From the NCBI RefSeq assembly GCF_000143535.2, contig NC_037317.1, positions 434,001 through 498,000 on the forward strand: DNA of 64,000 bases. The letters are read 5' to 3'. Source of the stretch: Botrytis cinerea B05.10. Taxonomy: Eukaryota > Ascomycota > Leotiomycetes > Helotiales > Sclerotiniaceae. This document shows positions 12,201 through 24,182 of this stretch, in pieces. The stretch's first letter is position 1. Each line of letters starts with the position of its first letter. Under the pieces are notes generated by a model. It saw only the letters and a list, made by a program, of their open reading frames with translations. It was not told the origin of the DNA and did no database searches. The position numbers were made by a program, and so were the translations under genes.

Positions 12201-13144
12201 CGTGTGCAGCCTTGGAGTTGGAGATCTAGTCGACGCCACAAACACACACCAGTGAAATTGCCGATGATATGCTTTGAACATGATATTGGGAAGGACCTCG
12301 GACAGTCAATAGACGGGGATCGATCAAACAGTAGTGTCAGATGTACATGGGAGGGAGGATCTGTGGATGAGGGTTTGTTTACATTGCATCCTATTCGGGC
12401 CATGTTATGAGCGATATTGATTGATGTTTCGACACTCTGGGGTAGCGAAGGTTGAGCTACCCTGCCATGGCGTATCGAGAGACGAGAAAGAGGGAAATGA
12501 GAGGGAGGGAAGCGCAGAGGAGAGATGAGAGGTATCACGGGTATCCAGACATATGACGATAAGTGTTGGAACCCAACCGGAGAAGCGTTGGATTGCAATT
12601 ACAGACATTCCTACATCCATCGCAGAGAGGTAGGTGCTAGGTAGGTGCTAGGTAGCTCGCAAACAGACCGACTCCGTGTGACTGTCCATCGTCCAACGTA
12701 CCGTGAGCATACTTTGGCCGTGTCTTATCATTTCCGTCTTCTCGCCCGTCGCAGAGATGTCACTCCCATCCGTCATTTCTCATCCAGCCATCATCCCTCG
12801 TCCTTCGCCGTCCCTCTCACCCTGTGCATCCACCCCTCCCCCCATCAATCATAAAAGCAGACGGTCTTCCCTACCACTTTTCGTCGCGTTCTGCATTGCA
12901 CTTCGTAACTCGGCTTCCTCCAATGTAACCCAGCCGTCCGCGACGGGAATTCTCAGGGAATTACTTGATGCAGTTAGTCACGAAATATAATATCGCACGC
13001 AGAGTGCCGCAATCGAGTGAATGTAAACAAACAAATAAGCACGCCTGGGTACACCTAATAAAAATCGTGATGGCTGTACGCATAATTTAAAATCGAGCGA
13101 CCCTGCTGGCTGGCTCGAAGAGAAAAATTGAATATCCAACCACC
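9233..13144. other. Long gene-poor region, ending in the hex1 promoter
   Basis: Nearly 4 kb with only short open frames, many starting at TTG or GTG and none with recognisable domains or splice structure (for example 9519-9842, 10686-10931 and 11942-12598 on the minus strand, 10735-11283 on the plus strand). CCAAT occurs near 11327. A small tandem repeat of about 12 bp (GTAGGTGCTAG twice) lies at 12629-12652. The last 500 bp upstream of the hex1 leader is the likely hex1 promoter. No transposon ends were recognised. Confidence 0.5.
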
Positions 13145-13260
13145 GTGATTTTTCTAAATCTGCGCCCACCACCCTTCGCTCGCCCTTCGCAATCAATCGC
13201 TCTCCACCATCTTCTTTCCCTCTCTCCATCCTCCCACCCCACATCAACACAAATACAACC
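13045..13260 (+). promoter_or_regulatory. Probable hex1 core promoter and pyrimidine-rich start region
   Basis: A TATA-like AATAAAAAT at about 13053-13062 and ATAATTTAAAAT near 13081-13092 are followed by a strongly pyrimidine-biased stretch (about 13150-13250) rich in CCCTT, CTCTCC and CATC. CT-rich tracts around transcription starts are typical of strongly expressed fungal genes. The exact start site cannot be placed from sequence alone. Confidence 0.35.
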
Positions 13261-13549
13261 TCAAAATCGCATCCCCAATCAATTTTGTACACACACACTA
13301 CTCTACACTACACTCTTCATACCTGCCTGCCTCACGTTCTCCATTGCCCTTTCGCAATCACGATATACTCCTGCCGCTCACAGTTCATCTTGAAAGACCT
13401 CGAATATTTTTTGAATTCTGAAAGTCGAGTCAAGAAACGTTACCCGTAAACGTTTTCTTCCCTCCTCCTTCTACCTCAAGAAGTAGAGATCCTTCTTGTG
13501 ATATCCTTTCGGCACGCTGAAAGGTATTCGAGAAGTGTTCTCGCATTGA

Positions 13550-15079
13550 AAGGTCGTCAACCTGGACTTTGACGCACGTATACCGATCCCCTTCAGCATC
13601 TTCCCGTCGTCGTATAGAAGCGACGCCGCTGCCCAACACATACATACCACCGAGACTCACGTCGAAGGTGAAATCACTCTACAACATCATCACGAGCGCG
13701 TCGGACGGGAAGGTCAAGAAGAGGACGCTCAATCTCTTTACTCACAGCCCCAACACCAACACCACCATCACCACGCACACGAACACGAGCACGAGCACCA
13801 ACATCAACATCACCTTCCTCCCCCTCCTCAACGACAGGAGTTCATAGAAGAAGAGGTTCGCATCACCCGTGAAGAAGACCGCCGTTCTGAATACCGTCCG
13901 AGCAGCCGAAAAGAAGAAGAAGTTTATATTCGAGAAGAACGCAGGTTAGTAACTAAAAACACAAGCCCCCCAAACACTGCCTCCCAGAAACCCCCAAGCT
14001 CCTTTTTCCCTCCCCAATCCACTATCAATCGCAAATGCCATCAAAAACAAAACAACGAGCCACCAGTCGTCCCAGACCGACCATCTGGAGCCCCAAATGA
14101 CACGCACCCTACTTTTTCCCCCTTCACCTCCATTTTCACCTCTCTTTGGGAAAAAGGGCCCCTTCCCAATTTTTCTTTCTTTTCTGGTTCTACAGCATTA
14201 ATCCAAACGATCTGGCCATGTCGGAAGAAGCAGTACCCAATTAACCATTAATTGGGTCCCTTCTGAGACAAATTTGCCAGCTTTCTTGTTTTTTATTATT
14301 ACGACGCACAGTCCAACGATCTTCGGTTTAGTCCCAGCCACCCCCCTTACCCCAAAAATAACATGGGCTTTCTTTTTTTCTTCTAGTGTTGACACAGTAA
14401 CGCTCACCGTTTAATTTTCTTCATTAACTGACCCTTTGGTTTTCTCTACCCTTCTTTTAGACCCGAACACAAACACAAACACCACTCTGCTTCCTTCGAT
14501 ATCAACACCCCACATCACCACCGACACTTCGAAGCTTCTTTTGAAAGAGACAGTGATCGTCACCACAAGCACACTGAAGTTAACATCGAACTTCCCCGTC
14601 GTGAACACCACCATCACCACCGCCGTCCCTCTTCTGAAGCAGACTTTCAACTAGAACGTCAACGCCAGCCTCGTCACTACGAACCATCCGAAGTTGACTC
14701 TCAATTCTCTGCTCCTCAAAAGAGTCCTACCGAGACCAACATCGACTTCGTTGAACGCCAATACCGTTCCCGAACCCAGCCAACGTTCAAGGAAGACACT
14801 GTCATCGTCGACCCTCCCAAATCCCGTGTATCTGAACCAAGATACATTGAAGAGACCCGTGTAACTGAGACTACTATCGTCCCAGCTCCTCGCTCAACTC
14901 ACTCCCACAAGCCCAAGTCCACCTTCCACGAAGAACAATTCGAGGAAGTTCACGTCAAGCAACCTCGCACACCAGCCAGATCTACTTTCACCGAAGAAGT
15001 TCGTGAAAGAGAACTCGTCAAGTACACTCCCCCCGCACCCAAATCAACCACTTCAAGTTTCAAACCAGTCAATCTCGAA
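13550..15079 (+). other. hex1 leader with ATG-free frame open into HEX-1
   Basis: Upstream of the HEX-1 ATG two blocks, 13550-13944 (131 codons plus 2 nt) and 14461-15079 (1 nt plus 206 codons), join across a 516-bp intron (donor GTTAGT at 13945, acceptor TTTTAG at 14460) and run without a stop into the HEX-1 frame. From 13141 to 13944 and from 14461 to 15079 there is no ATG in any frame, so the spliced leader's first ATG is that of HEX-1. The open frame looks like protein: strong preference for C-ending codons, Arg/Glu-rich stretches (KEEEVYIREERR), His-rich stretches, and repeated motifs (PKSTFHEEQFEEV, ARSTFTEEVRE). Either it is a long N-terminal extension started at an unseen upstream exon or at a non-AUG codon, or it is a decayed or regulatory leader. 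Splice variants of hex-1 are known from other Pezizomycotina. Confidence 0.55.
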
Positions 15080-15780
15080 ATGGGTTACTACGATGATGAA
15101 GGTAAGCTCCTAGTTTGTTTTTTCTCTAACCCCCCATCATGTACCCTAAGCATTCAATATCAGGGAATTATCACTCCCTTCGTGGAGGTTACTACCATGG
15201 ACACGGGAAAACTTTGAACCAGGACCCAATTGACTCTCTCGATTTAGCCGGCGCCCCAGCCGTTGCTGCTCCAAAGCAACCTGCCAACACCGTTACCATC
15301 CCTTGCCACCACATCCGTATGGGTGACCTCTTGATGCTCCAAGGACGTCCCTGCCAGGTTATCCGTATCACCACCTCCGCCGCCACTGGCCAACACCGTT
15401 ACTTGGGTGTCGACCTCTTCACCAGACAATTGAATGAAGAGTCCTCTTTCATCGCCAACCCAAGCCCAAGTGTCGTCGTCCAAACTATGTTGGGACCAGT
15501 CTTCAAGCAATACCGTGTTCTTGATCTCCAGGACCACTCTGGTAAGTTTTATCTGTCACCGTCTGTACAAGTACCTCATGCTAACATGAACACAGTTGTT
15601 GCCATGACCGAGACCGGTGATGTCAAGCAAGCCATTCCCGTTTTGGACCAATCCAACCTCTGGACCCGTCTCAAGGAGGCCTTCGAAGGTGGACGTGGTA
15701 GCATCCGTATCATGGTCGTTGCCGATGGTGGTCGTGAGATCGCTGTTGACATGAAGACCGTCCACGGATCCCGTCTGTAG
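15080..15780 (+). CDS. hex1: Woronin body major protein HEX-1
   Basis: Exons 15080-15101, 15164-15541 and 15596-15780 give 194 residues. Introns of 62 and 54 bp have GTAAG donors and CAG acceptors. The product is the self-assembling core protein of Woronin bodies, peroxisome-derived organelles that plug septal pores after wounding. Evidence: the start MGYYDDEGNYHS, the eIF5A-like two-domain fold (VTIPCHHIRMGDLLMLQGRP then RYLGVDLFTRQL), the second domain with VVAMTETGDVKQ and RGSIRIMVVADGGRE, and the C-terminal peroxisomal signal SRL. The hypusine-loop sequence of true eIF5A is absent. The ATG has context CGAAATGG. Codon use is highly biased, which fits strong expression. The upstream frame is open, so a longer isoform is possible. 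Confidence 0.96.
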
Positions 15781-16719
15781 ATTTCCTGTACCAGTCACCA
15801 TGGCGTCCCACCGGCAATGATCCATTGGCCTTTCGATGGAGTTTCCTTTTTGTTTTCATGATTTTTTAGTGCATCTTCGGAGGAAAATTTGAAACGTATG
15901 ATGGGGTAGATATGGATTCAGATTGATTAATGAGGGATGAAATTTGGATGATCGGGTTTTGATTCTGATCTATCGGATTCTTTTAGTTTAACGAAGTATT
16001 CAAGTGGACCCTTGATACCGTCTATGATGGTAAAGAGAGTTCTTGATGCTGAGGTCTTTTTCTACTTTGTAATTGTGTAAATAGGAAAAGATCCAGAATG
16101 AAAACACGCTGCTTGTCTATCACTTTATCTCTTAAGTCTTTGATTGAATTCCACTATGTGACTGGTTTATTACTCTCAGGAATGTGTGGTGTTGAAGAAT
16201 GTTGCGTGACCAATTTCCCCAGCCATGATGAATAGATGTGACCGATTCCCACTTTTGGTTTGTAGGCGGCAATCTAAGGTTGATCCCTCCGCCAAGTGGA
16301 GGTCTGACATCTTCAAGCTCATTGATTTCGTAAGAAGTACTCCAGCCACGTAAAGTACCTTGATGGCTGAGTACGGGCATGAGGACCTTCTTTATCCAGA
16401 ACTGCTTGCACATGATACCATTTTCCTACATTCCCCGCCATTCATAGAGTTTCTCAAGATAAGCTCAATAGATAAGATAATCACAACATCCCAAGTCCTT
16501 TCATTGAATCAATTATTCATTTATCCAAACCTGAATGCGTATCATCCGTTCGGCTCCTGTTCTTCAGCTTTTGTCTTCGCTCGTAACTTCGTTGTTCAAA
16601 TCTTCAATTTCTCTTGGGTTTCCTCTTGTCTATACTTATCTCTATCTCTATCCGCATCTTTATCTTCATCCCGCCCATATACACATACCTACATACACAT
16701 AACTCACAAGTAATAAACT
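15781..16719. other. hex1 3' region and promoter of the peptidase gene
   Basis: About 940 bp between two plus-strand genes. The first 300 bp is T-rich with ATGAT/GATTGATTAATG patches and is likely the hex1 3' UTR. The last 150 bp (16610-16710) has TCTCTATCTCTATCCGC pyrimidine repeats and ACATAC repeats just before the next ATG. No separate gene was seen. Confidence 0.5.
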
Positions 16720-18352
16720 ATGGGCTCATCGCAATCAACCCCAAATTCCCCTTCTCCCGCAGAAGCCCAGTGCATTCTTCTGGAGAAGATTCAGAATATG
16801 AAGTTTCAATCTGAGGAAGATGATTATATACATGTAAATGAAAAAGGTGCTGCTTATCAAGCTACGTCGCGAGCTCAGTGGACGCCTTTGAGTGCTGCGA
16901 GAGTTGAAAAGTGGGAGGAGGAACTCTTGAGTGATCCTAAGAATCGGTATGTATGATTGCTATGTATTCCATCTGCACATTACTAATATCAAGCTCTCCA
17001 GTCTAGCTCTGAGTGCACTCAGCAGTGCCGATCCACGAACAGTCCTCACATCCCGTACCACTCTCAACCAAGACCAACAAATCTTCTCCATCAAAATACC
17101 CTTTGAGGGAGCTCCCATAACCAATCAGCGACAATCAGGACGATGCTGGTTGTTTGCCTCCACCAATGTCTTTCGTGTGGCATTGATGAAGAGACATAAT
17201 CTCAAAGAATTCGAACTTTCTCAAGCTTACCTATTCTTTTGGGATAAATTAGAAAAGGCGAATTGGTTTTTGGAGCAAATCCTTGATACGATAGGAGAGG
17301 ATTTGGATGGGAGGTTGGTGCAGAGATTGATGGAGAATCCTGTCAGTGATGGAGGACAGTGGGATATGTAGGTTTTATTTTGCATGTATAAATTTTTGAC
17401 TCGCGAATTCTAACAATTTGGATATAGGGTTTACAACATTGTCCATAAGTATGGTCTCGTACCCCAAGTTCTCTACCCAGATAGCTTCAATGCCCAAACA
17501 TCTTCGGTGATCAATAGTATCATCACAACCAAGCTTAGAGAAGACGCTCTCAAATTACGTGCCGCAGCTACCACAAAATCTGCATCTACTCTTAATAGTT
17601 TGAAAGAGCATATGGTTCGCCAAATCCATCTCATCCTAACTCTTGCTTTGGGTCCACCACCTGCCTCTGATGCAGCTTTCACATGGCAATATCTAGACAA
17701 AGATGGCAAAGCTCAAGAATTAAAAGTCACCCCCATTCAATTCGCTAAGGAATTGAGCACACCAAAATCAATCAGAATCACCAATTCCACAGTCCACGAT
17801 ATGTTTTCACTAGTCAACGATCCTAGAAACGAATACGGCACTCTCCTGACTGTCGATCGTCTCGGTAATATCGTAGGAGGTCGTCCCATTACATATGTGA
17901 ATGTTTCCATGCCTGTCATGAAAGCTGCTTGTATTTCCATGTTAAAAGCTGGTCTTCCGATATTTTTCGGCTCGGACGTCGGTAAATACAGCAACTCACA
18001 ATCTGGAGTCATGGATCTCAATCTCATCGATTATGAGCTAGGATTTAATATCAAACTTGGAATGAGTAAAGCACAACGCTTAATGACGGGAGAAAGTGCA
18101 ATGACCCATGCAATGGTTCTTACGGCTGTACACTTGGACGAGGAGGGAAAGAGTGTTAGATGGAGAGTTCAAAATAGTTGGGGAGAGGGAGCAGGAAAGG
18201 ATGGTTGGTTTGTAATGAGTGATGCGTGGATGGATGAATTTGTTTATCAGGCGGTTGTGGAACCGAGGTTTGTGTCAAAGAGCGTTAGAGATGTGCTTGG
18301 AGGTGAGGCAAAGGTCTTGAATTTGTGGGATCCGATGGGTGCTTTGGCTTAA
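16720..18352 (+). CDS. Bleomycin hydrolase-type cysteine aminopeptidase
   Basis: Three exons (16720-16946, 17002-17367, 17428-18352) encode 505 residues, close to the family length (peptidase family C1B; yeast Lap3/Blh1, human BLMH). Introns of 55 and 60 bp have GTATGT and GTAGGT donors. The catalytic Cys is residue 124 in NQRQSGRCWLF, the His is 425 in MTHAMVLTAVH, and the Asn is 447 in VQNSWGEGAGKDGWF. The C terminus ends in LWDPMGALA; the family's C-terminal tail occupies the active-site cleft and sets aminopeptidase action. The enzymes form hexameric cytosolic barrels that trim peptides and hydrolyse bleomycin and homocysteine thiolactone. Residues 1-40 are Ser/Pro-rich and probably variable. 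Its neighbour hex1 has no functional link. Confidence 0.95.
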
Positions 18353-19103
18353 AGGTGTATAGTGATGGAGTGAATGAGTGATGATATGTTATGATATGGA
18401 TTTTTGGTATGGAAGTAAAGAATGATTGATTGCAGTTCTGGTTTTTAGGGGAATGGAAATTGGAAAGAGGAGTTATGAATTATGAATCATGACGTTATTG
18501 ATGGTAGTTATGATATGAGGATGCGATTTAAGACTTGGCAATAACAATATTTCTGGTATAATAACACAGAACTCAGATATGGAATGCAATTTTTATAAAT
18601 ACATTTTGATATATCTATATCTAGATTCTTTTTCTTTTTCCTTTTCACTCTTCTTGTTGTTTTCAAGCTCGCCTAACTCCCCCTTTCAACGTTATCCCAT
18701 CACACTGTGATATCATCAACGAAGTCAAACCCACGCAAAACAATCATGACAGATTTCTTCATCTTGTTCATCTTGTTCGTCTTGTTTATAGAAATGTGGG
18801 GGTAGCAACGTATAGAAAGAATTAGATTTATATCAAGATTTTGAGGGTAAGAAAGGGAAGAGGAGGGGGAATGGAGAGAGAAAGAGAAAATTACTAGATT
18901 TTGTAAGTATTGTGAATATTCTAAATATTGGTTTCACTGGAGATTTCTGTGGGGGGGTTGTTGAAATGGGTGGGTGTGTGGGTGTGTGAGTGAGTGAGTG
19001 GGTTTTGGAGAGATTTGAAATTGAAATTGAAATTGGAATTGGAATTTGAGAGCTGTGCTGGGCTTGGCTTGGTTTGCTTTTGGGCTTTTTGTAGATAGGG
19101 ATT

Positions 19104-19134
19104 TATGTATGTATGTATGTATGTATGTATGTAT
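19104..19134 (+). repeat. (GTAT)n microsatellite
   Basis: About seven to eight tandem copies of a 4-bp unit (GTAT/TATG) in the spacer between convergent genes. Confidence 0.95.
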
Positions 19135-19471
19135 AATATCTCTACATTATCTGTTGCGGTTGGAAAGCGGAAGGAAAGCTGGGCGGGGGAGAAGTAATGG
19201 AGAATTTGAAAGGTGAATCTTTCCCGGGATTTGGGAATGTTGGGGAATGGAGCTCGGTTGTGCTGAGATGATGAGATGAGGATAATAAATTGATTTGGAG
19301 ATGAATGGATGGGTATTTACATCGTTGCTAAAATAAATAATAAAATATAAAGTCAAAAGAGTGGAAAATTAAAAGACTGAATGAATGCTTGTTGAGATAT
19401 TATTTATGTAGAAGTAGGAAGGGAGTTGAATGTGAGGATTTTTGGGAGTGTTAAATCTGTTTCAGGGTATC

Positions 19472-19472
19472 T

Positions 19473-19515
<43 letters not shown>
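19472..19515 (+). repeat. Compound (TA)n(TG)n microsatellite
   Basis: A run of alternating TA of about 22 bp passes directly into alternating TG of about 22 bp. Pure purine-pyrimidine alternation of this kind is prone to length change and can adopt cruciform or Z-like forms. Confidence 0.95.
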
Positions 19516-19883
19516 TTTTCAACTTGAATTCAATGATTTCATTAATGAGGAGGCATTCATTACTGAACTCTGAAGATTACAAAGGTGCATTGCAAATTGT
19601 AAATTATTTTCTGATTGTAGAATCATGTGGAAAGAACTATTCTACAATTTTCCTGTGCAAGTAACAAGATTGATGCTAATGGATGCTCACGAAACTCCAT
19701 TTGTCGATCTGCCAAATACAAATTGCGGGTGATTTGGTGAGTATTCAAATTCAATGATGGAAGACTCCATTCCATCCAAACACCAACTCGTGATACACGC
19801 AACCTGACCATGCCATTCATATCCATGTATCCATACAAATATCTCAACAGAAAGGACTCCAAAACAAAAACAAAAAAAGCATC

Positions 19884-22175
19884 TCACAAAGCAACATTCA
19901 TCCAAAACCCATCATCCGCACTCGGAAACGCAAGCCAGAAATTATCATCCAGACTCGTCAAAAACTCATCTTGCAGATAACTTTCCGGAACAATAAGCGG
20001 TGCAGTTGCCGATTCGTCATGTTGATTAAAAGGTTGACTGATTTCATCTTCGGGCTCGGGACTCGCATCGGAAGGATGTGGGTGCAGACTTGCTTCGTAC
20101 CAACTTTTGATTCGGAGTAATTGCCGAGAAAAACGAATGAATATGTCTTTTTCGGGAGTGGTGTTGATGGATGATTGAGATTGAGATTGGGATTGGGATT
20201 GCAGTTGTTCTGGACTTCTACCTCGAATGAATATGATTTTCTTGAGTTTGTCAATTAGGAAATCAATCGTGTGTTGGATGTTTAAGGCTGAACGAGCGTA
20301 GTTTCGATCCCAACCGTCGGCTTTGCAGGTGCATAGCTTGAGGGCGACTAGAATGCCGTAGCCAACTTGGACCCAGGTGGTATAAGCAGCTCCGATGGAA
20401 AAGTCTATCCATTGAGTGACTTTGTCGTCAAGAAAGGATTTGACGGATATTAAGCAGGAGTTGAGGATACTGAGTCGCTCGAGACTATCTGAATTTATGT
20501 AGTCGGCATCGTTTAAGCCCGCTTCGTATAGGATGATTTCGGCAATGCTGTAGTTGATTGATATGAGAACTATTTTAGGGGTCGTTAATAAGCAATCAGG
20601 GGTGTTAGAAGCGAGGGAACCAACAATGTGATTTTAGGTTTTCTGGTAGCTCGTGCTTGAAACTTTCTAGTTCCCGCTGCAACAAATCCATGCACATCTT
20701 CCGCGGAACGACACGAGGACCGAATCCCGCTTCGAGATTGTAGAATGTATGTTTTATCTTCCTCGAGAGTTGTTGGAGCTTTACTAGATGGAAAAGAAGT
20801 ATGTCACTCTGGAGCCCTCCTGCTTCGGCTACTATTTTGCATGCTTCTTCGAGCTGGACAGTATATCTCATACTTTCAACGCTACTACCTGGGGGCATCC
20901 TAGTGAAAACTATCAGCTAATTCATAGTCATTCTGATTTCCCGATTGTACACTCACATGGATGTGGCATAGAAACATCCTGCGTAAGCCCGAAGTTCCTC
21001 AAGTCTCCGACTACTTAAACTATCCTTATTGGCTTGCGAAGTATCTGACGGAGTATTAGAACCATGGAAGAATAGACTGTAGTAATGTAATATCCGTTTG
21101 TGAAGTCAAATACACACTTACCATCAGCCGGTATCTTCTCCATAGCCGCACCCGGCTTTAATGATCGTTGTAGACCAAGAGTTGTAACCATGGATTTTAC
21201 AAGGTAAATCAAATTGATTGTTTGATTATTTATGATAGATTGATAATGAAACCTGTTAGAATTAGCAAACGGATATTGACGCTAGAGGCAACATTCGAAA
21301 TACCATCCAAGATGAACAAGCAATGCTTGCAATTTGTCTAGACTAGCAGTCTGACCTCTCAGCAACAATTCGGTTATAAAATTCTCAAAAGAGCGAATTC
21401 CAAAAGCATCCTGAAAAGTTGGATTACGGTGAGATGCAGCTGTAATAATAGCTTTCCATAAAAATGGTCTCTCAACTTGGAATTGACGAGGTGAGGTATG
21501 AGGAGGTATGAGGACGAAAGGACAGTATGGAGCCATGTCGCTTTTGAAAATGGCTAATAATGCATGTGCATAATCATCATCAAGGTCGATTATGGGAGGT
21601 ATAGCTGATGATGATGAGCATGCGGAATATAAATCTGTGTTCGCACTATTACTAGTAGATGAAGATTTGAGATTACTGTCAAAACTCATTGGTGTCTCGT
21701 CGTTTGGGATCTGTTCGGTAACATGGTCTAGCAAGTGTGGTGGATTAATGGACTTGATATCCGTTGGGATGACATTCTGACGTTGCACATGTGAATCATG
21801 ATACGATGCTTTTGGCATATGATTCGATGTATTCAGAATGGTAACGATGTCATCTAGTTTCTTCTCGAGTCCAGCCACAGAGCTAAATGAAGTGAGTAGA
21901 GAAAATTAAATTAAGCTTCGTACCATGCTTACGTAGATTTAAGTCGTTTCTTTGGCTTGTTTGGAGGTTCACACTCCTTTCGAAGTCGCTGACAGCTGGA
22001 TATCAACAATTTAGCGAAAGTAAATTTTGAGTGAGGATTGAGAAACCTACCGATAGCATTTGTTGCCAACGGGATCAGACGGAGTACATTTCGCCTTTGC
22101 CTTGGCACATGTTCCACATGCATTATTATGTAGTCCATAGGCCCTTTTTGAGCGCTCAATAATTGGAGCCTCCAT
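19884..22175 (-). CDS. Zn2Cys6 fungal transcription factor, seven exons
   Basis: Exons 22175-22051, 21995-21933, 21882-21304, 21252-21122, 21044-20957, 20899-20625 and 20569-19884 close in frame to 648 residues. All six introns are 50-77 bp. The DNA-binding domain has Cys 20, 23, 30, 40, 43 and 50 (spacing 2-6-9-2-6); its last arm is in exon 2. A short coiled coil follows (VAGLEKKLDDIVTIL). The middle region matches the fungal-specific TF domain: LDKLQALLVHLGWFHYQSII, then LVKSMVTTLGLQRS and LSSRRLEELRAYAGCFYATS. The 9-residue third spacer is longer than the usual 6 but occurs in other family members. It should be a nuclear DNA-binding regulator; targets unknown. Exon 5 uses the second of two possible acceptors, since the first gives an early stop. 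Confidence 0.85.
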
Positions 22176-23610
22176 TCCTGGATGTGATGGAGGTTATGAT
22201 CACGTGTCGTGTATCCCGCTTCTCTAAGTCTTGGAAGGATGTTTTCGAAATAGCTTAGTTTGAAGGATAAAAGCAGTACTATCAGGGAGTAGAGAAGGGA
22301 AATTTGCGTTTTGCAAAACTTTAGAAATTATTACTCTTTGGATGGGAAGTCGTTGAGCTCTCTCCTCGACAGGAAGATGACGAGCGGGAACGGCTTCCGT
22401 CTCCGTTTCATAGCACGTGATCTAGGAATGTATTGTTTCATCTTGACTTCATGGGAGAGTCTGATGTTGCACACTATGGCAAAAGAAACAACGACGCTAA
22501 AAACAATTGCATGCGAGGTATACATATTTGATATGGTGCGATCTTCTTTTGTAAAGATGTGATTCTTCACATGCACTCGATAGTCGTTGGATTGCACAGA
22601 TTCTCGGGTCTCGGAGTCATTGTGAGCATGGCGTTATTTTAGATCTCCATCCGTTCTCGTGCTTGTTTTCGGACAATTCTCTTCTAGTCAAGAAACCGTT
22701 TGATGATCCGAAATATAGTACTGATACTTTCACGGCAATCGAGTCTACTTTTTCATAAAAGAAGCTACAAGATCCGATGCACGAGCAGCTGCTAGTTTGA
22801 GATCTGCACTCATTGTCCTTGGCAATATCCCTCTTCTTTCCTTGATTAACTTCCTCGATCTACTGCGTAAAACAGATTGATAATAGATATTATCTGTGTC
22901 AGGACTTGTAAAGCACAACCGATGGTTGAATTGAGGCTATTGGAAAGTTCCAACTGCTATATGAATCGTGGCAAGCAAAGTCTTCATTTTAGCCTTATTT
23001 CTTCAAAGCACTAGAGGAGCCATGAAGATATCTGAATTTCTTATTTCGCGAATAGTCGAAAGATATGAGATCACTAGGGATCTTTTTGCTACCAGGTTGT
23101 CCCGTAATTTTTATGGATGCGGCACATCTGCCGTTAGCCTTCCGATTTCAGTTCGATTTAGTGACGGCTCGACCTAGAACAGTTACAAAGGACCGATATG
23201 ATCGTCTTCTGATGCTAAATAGCTACATGACGTTGAGTGGTATAACGTTCATATAGTTACTCTTGAGAGCGGGGTGTTGTGTGGAACAATGAGCTGGAGT
23301 AGTACGACCGAGGGTGTAGTTGCCTTTACACATTTGTTTAGGACATCTAAAGGCGCGCTTGCGGAAAGATTATGTGCGAAAATATATCTTGGGGTCATCG
23401 AAACTACTTGGAAGAATCAATAGCAAAGAAGAATTGTGTCACCGCTCAATTAGTGATATCTACACAGTAGCACCGCTTTCATGTATAAGTACCCCAATAT
23501 ACCACTCAGGACGATGGACTCAATCATTGTCTATCCACTTCTTCGTCTCAACATCTAATAAACTTATTCTTCAATCCTTCTTGTTTTCAAGTATAATTCA
23601 AACCGAAAAA
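22176..23610. other. Divergent intergenic region
   Basis: About 1.4 kb separating a minus-strand regulator from the plus-strand HsbA-like gene, so it holds both promoters. GATCACGTG at 22198-22206 contains an E-box-like CACGTG. Short open frames at 22311-22562 and 22968-23177 show no protein character. Confidence 0.45.
23484..23490 (+). promoter_or_regulatory. TATA box for HsbA-like gene
   Basis: TATAAGT lies 121 bp upstream of the ATG at 23611. It is followed by a leader rich in CAATC, CTTC and TCTCAAC, typical of fungal transcription-start regions. Confidence 0.5.
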
Positions 23611-24182
23611 ATGGTTGCCATCAAAAACATTTTCTGCTTCATCACAGCAGTCACTGCTGCCACTATTTACCAGCGTACACCGGCAACTATTCTCACGGAT
23701 ATAACCACCATCGATACCAATGTTAACGCTCTTACAAAGGCAGTCGACAACTACAACGGTGGATTCTTTGACCTGCTTACAGTTAGCAGCGCCGAATCAA
23801 CCTTGGAAACTTGTAAGTTCTATTCTGAAGTTACTAGTATGAACCATACTAATAATTCACCTTAGCTATCAAGAACGCTGCCACCGATACCGCCAACACA
23901 TCTCCATTGTCCTCAGCTGACTCCACCAACATTCTCAATGCAATCAATCATCTGATCCCCGATATCCAACAGGCACTCGATGCACTTGTAGCAAAGAAGA
24001 CTACATTCGCTAACGCAGGGGTTGCTTCAACCGTTGAGGGTGACTTAGCGAATTTGAAAAAGGAAACTGATACTTTTGGAAAGAATCTTCTTGCCATTTC
24101 CTCTTCTGATGTAGAGCCAAAATTATCTGCGACTTTGAGTACAATTGATAACGATTTTACCAATGCAGAGGCTGCATTTTAA
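23611..24182 (+). CDS. HsbA-like secreted surface-binding protein
   Basis: Two exons (23611-23812, 23866-24182) with a 53-bp intron (GTAAGTTC donor, ACTAAT branch, CTTAG acceptor) give 172 residues. The N terminus MVAIKNIFCFITAVTAATIY looks like a secretory signal peptide. The mature part is a Thr/Asp/Ala-rich four-helix type sequence with repeated spacing (TILTDITTIDTNVNALTKAV, then ILNAINHLIPDIQQALDALV), matching the HsbA/cell-wall galactomannoprotein family (Pfam HsbA). Members bind hydrophobic surfaces or reside in the cell wall; Aspergillus HsbA recruits cutinase-type enzymes. There are no Ser/Thr-rich tail and no GPI signal, so secretion into the medium or loose wall binding is likely. 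Confidence 0.85.

Larger units (their letters stand above)
18353..19883. other. Convergent intergenic region with simple repeats
   Basis: About 1.5 kb between convergent genes. It is AT/G-rich with several short-period repeats, including GTATG and TA/TG tracts listed separately and GTGTG/GAGTG runs at 18970-19010. No open frame with protein character was seen. Confidence 0.5.

Noticed and set aside
11942..12598. 218-codon open frame on the minus strand
   Set aside because: Starts at TTG, has no family features and overlaps a small open frame on the other strand; likely chance in GC-richer promoter DNA.
15139..15780. Annotation as eIF5A
   Set aside because: HEX-1 shares the eIF5A-like fold, but the hypusine loop is missing, the start is MGYYDDEGNYHS and the end is the peroxisomal signal SRL.
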